From Merluccius polli (taxonomy: Eukaryota > Chordata > Actinopteri > Gadiformes > Merlucciidae), in assembly GCA_030340625.1 (NCBI GenBank), contig JAOPHQ010006263.1:383496-447495 (forward strand): a stretch of 64,000 bases of DNA. The letters run 5' to 3'. Below are positions 59,291 through 64,000 of this stretch, piece after piece. The notes beneath the pieces are model-generated. The model ran no database searches. It saw only the letters and a list, made by a program, of their open reading frames with translations, and was not told the DNA's origin. The position numbers and the translations under genes are program-made. Within the stretch, counting starts at the first letter, position 1. The number at the start of each line of letters is the position of its first letter.

Positions 59291-59439
59291 GACGTATGAA
59301 CATAGAATGAGTACATAAGAGGATTTTTTTTTTCTATGCACGGTGATTGTTCAACTACTGCTGCACCAAAACAGAGAAGAGTTGTGACTAAGATGAGTGA
59401 CCTTTGCGACCTCTTATATGGTATCAGCCGGTCAGCTGA

Positions 59440-59745
59440 GGTAGTTGAACAGAGAGCTCGAGCTGGGGCGTGGGGTCTGACTAAGGCTTGGAGGTAGGTA
59501 GGGGCAGTTCCACAGCCTTGTAGGTCAGTACCATTGTCTTAAATCTGATGCGGGCTGCTACAGGGAGCCAGTGGAGGTCATGGAAGAGGGGGGTCACATG
59601 GGAGAACTTCGGCAGGTTGAACATGAGGCGTGCTGCGGCGTTCTGGATACGCTGGTTTGATAGCGGAGGCAGGGAGTCCAGCCAGGAGCAAGTTGCAGTA
59701 GTCGAGGCGACGAGGGAGATGGCGAGCGCTCAGACCAGAAACTGT
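59440..59745 (-). mobile_element. Retroelement-derived fish repeat
   Basis: CAGTACCATTGTCTTAAATC, GGGAGCCAGTGGAGGTCATG, GGCGTTCTGGATACGCTGG and GCAAGTTGCAGTAGTCGAGG resemble a widespread teleost repeat that I know only as interspersed, LINE-like DNA. Strand and class are tentative; the open frame on the plus strand is not regarded as a gene. Confidence 0.5.
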
Positions 59746-60214
59746 GCTGCTTCCTTGATATTGTATATGTTAATGTTGCTGATTAATTAAGTTAAGGCTT
59801 TTTTAAAGGATTTTATTACCTCAGGAGAACATTTGTGGTTTGGTGTCAATGAAGGGGTACTTTACTTGAGCCGTACTGATGAGCTGTGGGGGTGCAGAAG
59901 AAAGATTGGGAAACACTGCTTTCAACAATTTCCTCAGAGGAGATAAAGCTCATTGGTGCCAGTTTGAGCAGAATCCGTCAAAATGAATTGAATAAGGTCC
60001 ATTGGCATTCTGTTCAGTTGACTGCTGCTTCACTCAGTATGCAGAAGGCTAGTCACATTGGGTGGAAATCCCTGCAACAGAATGAATCCCAGAATGAAAA
60101 GTGGAACCCATTGGTGTGAATTTGATATAGTTTACATCCTGGGGTCGTTTCCGATGACAGCATAGCCTCCAAGTCTGGAGAATCGGATTGACGTGGTATA
60201 CCCTGTGGCGACAG

Positions 60215-60392
60215 GACAGAATAGCAGCTAGGGTGACTCCTAGCCTAAAGGTTCAGGGTTTGATCCCTTATGTCCACAGTCTCTATGTAAGCATCTAGAG
60301 TGAGCATGTAAGCATGTCCCTGCTCCTTAATGATCTGTACCAGTATTCACAGCAAGTCGCTTTGGATAAAGCATCCATTATAATGACTTACT
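60215..60392 (+). mobile_element. tRNA-derived SINE
   Basis: GACTCCTAGCCTAAAGGTTC with AGGGTTTGATCCCT as the B-box-like part, a body with CTGTACCAGTATTCACAGC, and the tail CAAGTCGCTTTGGATAAAGC. Opposite in orientation to the 34110 copy. Confidence 0.7.
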
Positions 60393-60647
60393 ATTATGGT
60401 CTGGTGGGAAGGAGAGGGGCCAAGCAAATAGAGATATCCAAGCTCCCCTAGCATATCTATGTCACTCTAACCAGCTAATATGTTCCTGATGCTTGACCTC
60501 TACAGCCTCTTCATTACAGTTCTGTGGCTTCAGTCTGTGCCTGTTCCAGCCAGCCAGACAGCCAGCCAGCCATGTGGACAGCAATCTCCTTTCATATGCT
60601 CTCGGTCCGAATGTGTGTGGGACTCACTTGCCACACACGCAGACTTG

Positions 60648-60691
60648 CACACACACACACACACGCACATATGCACCCACACCCACACCCA

Positions 60692-60752
<61 letters not shown>
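60648..60752. repeat. (CA)n microsatellite with CACCCA variant
   Basis: CA units, a block of ACACCC repeats at 60675-60700, then about 26 CA units. Confidence 0.95.
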
Positions 60753-61447
60753 AGGGAGACCAAGCAGGGACCAAGAGCAAGAGCAAGCCAGCACATCTTG
60801 TTATGTGAGATCCAGAAGAGAGTACAATTGGAGAGCACGGTCCTCAGCCAGTGAAAGCTCTGGGACATAAGGACATCTAGAAATGAGGATATATCTTACA
60901 ATATAGAAAGTTATTCGCTAGAGGTACACTTGGGGAGGAAAAACAGAGTCAATGAGAACATGGCAAATACCTCAGCGGGCTTCTCCTTGTATGCGTGGAC
61001 ACTGATGGCTTCCATGAAAATGTCCCTTTTTAAGTCTGGGATTGTCCAAAAGGGGGCAGTGTGCTATTAAGCCTGTTGTGTGAGGAAGGCAGACTGCGGT
61101 GGGTCGGACATGGAGCATGAATAAACGGTGAAACAAACAAAACGGCAGACACCAATTTTGCTCTCCGCCCAGTTTGGCTCAGATGCTTATACCTACCTAT
61201 GATGTATGCTGAAGAGGGGAGATATCAAAACAACTGACAATCCTTTTAACTTACTTTTATCTGAGAGCGGCTATGGCTTTGATTGGATAGTTTATGTAAC
61301 GTTTTTGTGGGGCGAAGTGCTTTGAAACGATTTGGCATCCTTTTGGGTTCATCATGGTTGGACGAATAAACCAATTCTTTCATAGTCAGTAGCCATTGTA
61401 ACTTGATGATCTGGGACCTGTTTCAGTTATATCTAGGAAGAAGGCAT

Positions 61448-61525
61448 TGTGTGTGTGTGTGTGTGTGTGTGTATTGTGTGCATGCGTGCGTGTGTGTGTG
61501 TGTGTGTGTGTGTGCACGCGTGCAG
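61448..61525. repeat. (GT)n microsatellite
   Basis: GT runs broken by GCATGCGTGC, ending in GCACGCGTGC; the purine-pyrimidine alternation extends across the whole tract. Confidence 0.95.
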
Positions 61526-62299
61526 GTATGCACACCCAAGTGTATACATACCTGTGCCTGCATCACGGACAGTCCTATCACAGATAATAAGTATGATATA
61601 GTGTGCATCATTCAGGTTCTGTCATCACACTAAATCCCTGAGAAAAAACAGCCATGCCAAAACAGCTATTCATCATTGTGGAGTGTGTGTGGTTGATAGC
61701 TAGTTTAAGCAGCCTCATCTGGCCTGAGTCACACTGATTAGACTCTGGGGCTGGGTGCACACAGAATAAACCAGCTATCACCACACACACTCAGGGAGCC
61801 TCTGACATGTCAGCATTAAACATCTGCTCTGGCTGTACCATCTTGCCAGCTCTCCAATAAACTGGTTTGTAGTTGTACATCATCTACCTGCGTGTTGTGT
61901 GTCGGAGGAGCCCAGCAAAGTCACTTAGTGATGACATGTGGCGTGTGGTAGAAAACAGCAATTATTAATTCCTGGCCCACCTTCACTTGAAGGCCCACAA
62001 GGACCTGAGGCTCGACATATCCCCCCCTTTAGCAAGCTTTCATCAGATCTTACAGGTCTTTCAATCATGATTGCTAATGCCCTTTTGATATGCCATCCTC
62101 ATCAACATGGTTATGGAGCATCCTTTGCAACATGACAGCAAACTGTGTGTGTATGTGTTCTGATTCTCTGTTTCGCTGTTTCTTCCGGCTGATTCCTGGA
62201 CAGAATTACTGCTGTGTCATATAGCTGGCGGGGTTACTGGCCAATCCTGCATTAGGTTATCATTGAGGTAATATCTACGTGCAAATACCTGTGCATGCG

Positions 62300-62337
62300 T
62301 GCATGTGTGTGTGTGTGTGTGTGTGTGTGGGGGGGGG
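62300..62337. repeat. (GT)n-(G)n compound tract
   Basis: About 13 GT units followed by nine G. Confidence 0.9.
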
Positions 62338-62631
62338 AGACAGACAGATCCTCTGACAGTTATGTAACATTGTAGTAGACAATGCAATGTGAAGAAGGAT
62401 TTCCCCTGACAGGGAAAAAGTGAGGAGGCAACATTGACACTACTGAGGGTAAGAATTGGATTGTGAGAGATTCTTGCTGCATGCTCAGCCCAAAAATCCC
62501 ACAAGTTCACAATTTGTGTTGTATGGGTTTTAATCCCCTCCACCCCCTTTCACTATCCTATCTCATTTTGTCATAGAAAAGTATTTTTTTTAAAATTATT
62601 ATTATTATTACTTTTGCAAATAGATGCCAAG

Positions 62632-62755
<124 letters not shown>

Positions 62756-63931
62756 TGCGTTTATGAAGACAGAATGTGCAGTGCAAAGGAGAAAAGAAAT
62801 CACGCCATCAATACGGTGATTGATGGTGATGTCACGGCGAGAAGCCACCGCCAGATCCCAATAGGAAATGGTTTGATAACGCCTCTTGCAAAACTGCTGG
62901 GCTAGCCAAGAAACGATCCCTTAAACTGATTACAAGGTTCCGTTGCCATGAAGAAAAACATTTTTTACTGTATATGCAATTGTAAATTGTGCTTTTTCCC
63001 ACCAGCTACTGTAGGATTAATGCTTTGTACTAGCTCATACTGAGATGATTCATCATAACCGCTAACATGCAAGTGGAATGGATTTTACAGGAAAGGAAAT
63101 AATCTGAGCTCCTGATCACACCCCACACTGGTTGTTCAGCAAATAATTGCTCCATTTCATCTGCAAACGAGAGGACCTTCATCACACAAAGCTCTAACTG
63201 CAGCAATACATTAGCTTGGTGAACGGTGACATTGGTTCCTCTATGGCTTAATGATTACTCATCGAGCGTGTTGTTTAGACGCGTGCATTTGTGCAATACA
63301 CTTGTTTATATGCATACATTATTGCAATTCCCAGTCATACTGCTGGATTAATGCTTCATAATGTCTGAACTCGAGGTCATGAATCCAAACACAATTAACA
63401 CCACCCAAAGGTGATTAGTAATTAGTGGAGGGGGGAAATCCCAGGTTCATGGAAGTAGAAAGTTGTTCAGGCCATGTTTGTTGAGCTCAGTTGATTGATT
63501 CATTCATTTTGATTAGTTGTACCCCTGGGTTGGTGCTGATTAACAAAAATCTAGACCGTGGACTCACTGACCCCTGACTTTCTGAACCCGAAATGTAATA
63601 AAGCAGCCAAGAAGTGATAATTTCACTCTAAACAAACACAAGTGAATTGCTGGCGGAATATCATGTAGACATTTGGTGTCCTTGAATCCAAAGGTACATA
63701 AAAATATAACTTTTCCTCTGACTGGATGTTTCTCAACACAGATGTTTAAGGGCCATCTTGGGCCAAACTGTGGATGTATTTTTCTAAAGCAACAGACCAG
63801 ATCTGTGACTGTGTTTTAAAGTACTTTTGGGCAACAATGGAACAATGGAAGTCCAAAAGCACTGAAGCGTCTATCTGCTGTTCCTTACCATTCGGCACTT
63901 GAGAGCAGCAGAAAAACATTTTGGATGTTAA

Positions 63932-63936
<5 letters not shown>

Positions 63937-64000
<64 letters not shown>
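63937..64000. repeat. Poly(G) tract at the window end
   Basis: 64 uninterrupted G reaching the last base of the window; its true end is unknown. Confidence 0.9.

Noticed and set aside
59548..59790. 80-codon open frame with tryptophan-rich start
   Set aside because: It lies within a widespread fish interspersed repeat on the likely antisense strand.
60480..60868. Open frames of THTHTH or VCVCVC type here and at 62558-62905, 61403-61633 and 31951-32254
   Set aside because: Pure CA/GT or TATG microsatellite translation.

Overview
The window is vertebrate and most likely teleost genomic DNA. Its genes are split into many short exons with GT-AG (and two U12-type) introns. It is crowded with fish-type DNA-transposon remnants, tRNA-derived SINEs, CA/GT microsatellites and very long poly(C)/poly(G) tracts. 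Four protein-coding genes can be assembled exon by exon.

Layout. (1) 1-8675 (+): the 3' part of an ELAPOR-family gene (formerly KIAA1324), closest to ELAPOR1, entering the window mid-gene and running through the transmembrane helix and cytoplasmic tail to its stop. (2) 8676-20400: an 11.7 kb gene-free block. It holds a MITE apparently split by about 8 kb of other repeats: a 2.4-2.6 kb segmental tandem duplication (each copy with a 37-bp satellite array, a poly(C) minisatellite and a GC hairpin) and a PIF/Harbinger transposon carrying a transposase fragment. (3) 20401-29839 (+): a complete mapk14 (p38 alpha), 360 codons, with the two alternative exons 9a/9b behind a U12-type donor. (4) 31670-46894 (+): a complete srpk1, 662 codons with one version of exon 15, with a U12-type intron and two alternative copies of exon 15. 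(5) 48463-51806 (-): a complete lhfpl5, 219 codons, convergent with srpk1. (6) 51807-64000: no host gene recognised; a dead Ty3/Gypsy retrotransposon, MITEs, SINE-like copies and microsatellites, ending in a 64-base poly(G) run.

How the genes relate. mapk14, srpk1 and lhfpl5 are also neighbours in mammals (human 6p21), so this is an old syntenic block; the ELAPOR gene next to it is not part of the human block. The four products do not form one pathway: ELAPOR is an endosome/lysosome membrane protein, Mapk14 a stress-activated kinase, Srpk1 an SR-protein kinase controlling splicing, and Lhfpl5 a tetraspan subunit of the hair-cell mechanotransduction complex. Whole-genome-duplication paralogue letters (a or b) cannot be assigned from this window.

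The most notable points are splice architecture (U12/U2 incompatibility enforcing mapk14 exon choice, a duplicated srpk1 kinase exon, a transposon ending 17 nt before an srpk1 exon, a minisatellite that copied the lhfpl5 5' splice site) and the nested satellite/transposon block at 11-19.4 kb. No CRISPR array, rRNA, convincing functional tRNA or prokaryotic feature is present.
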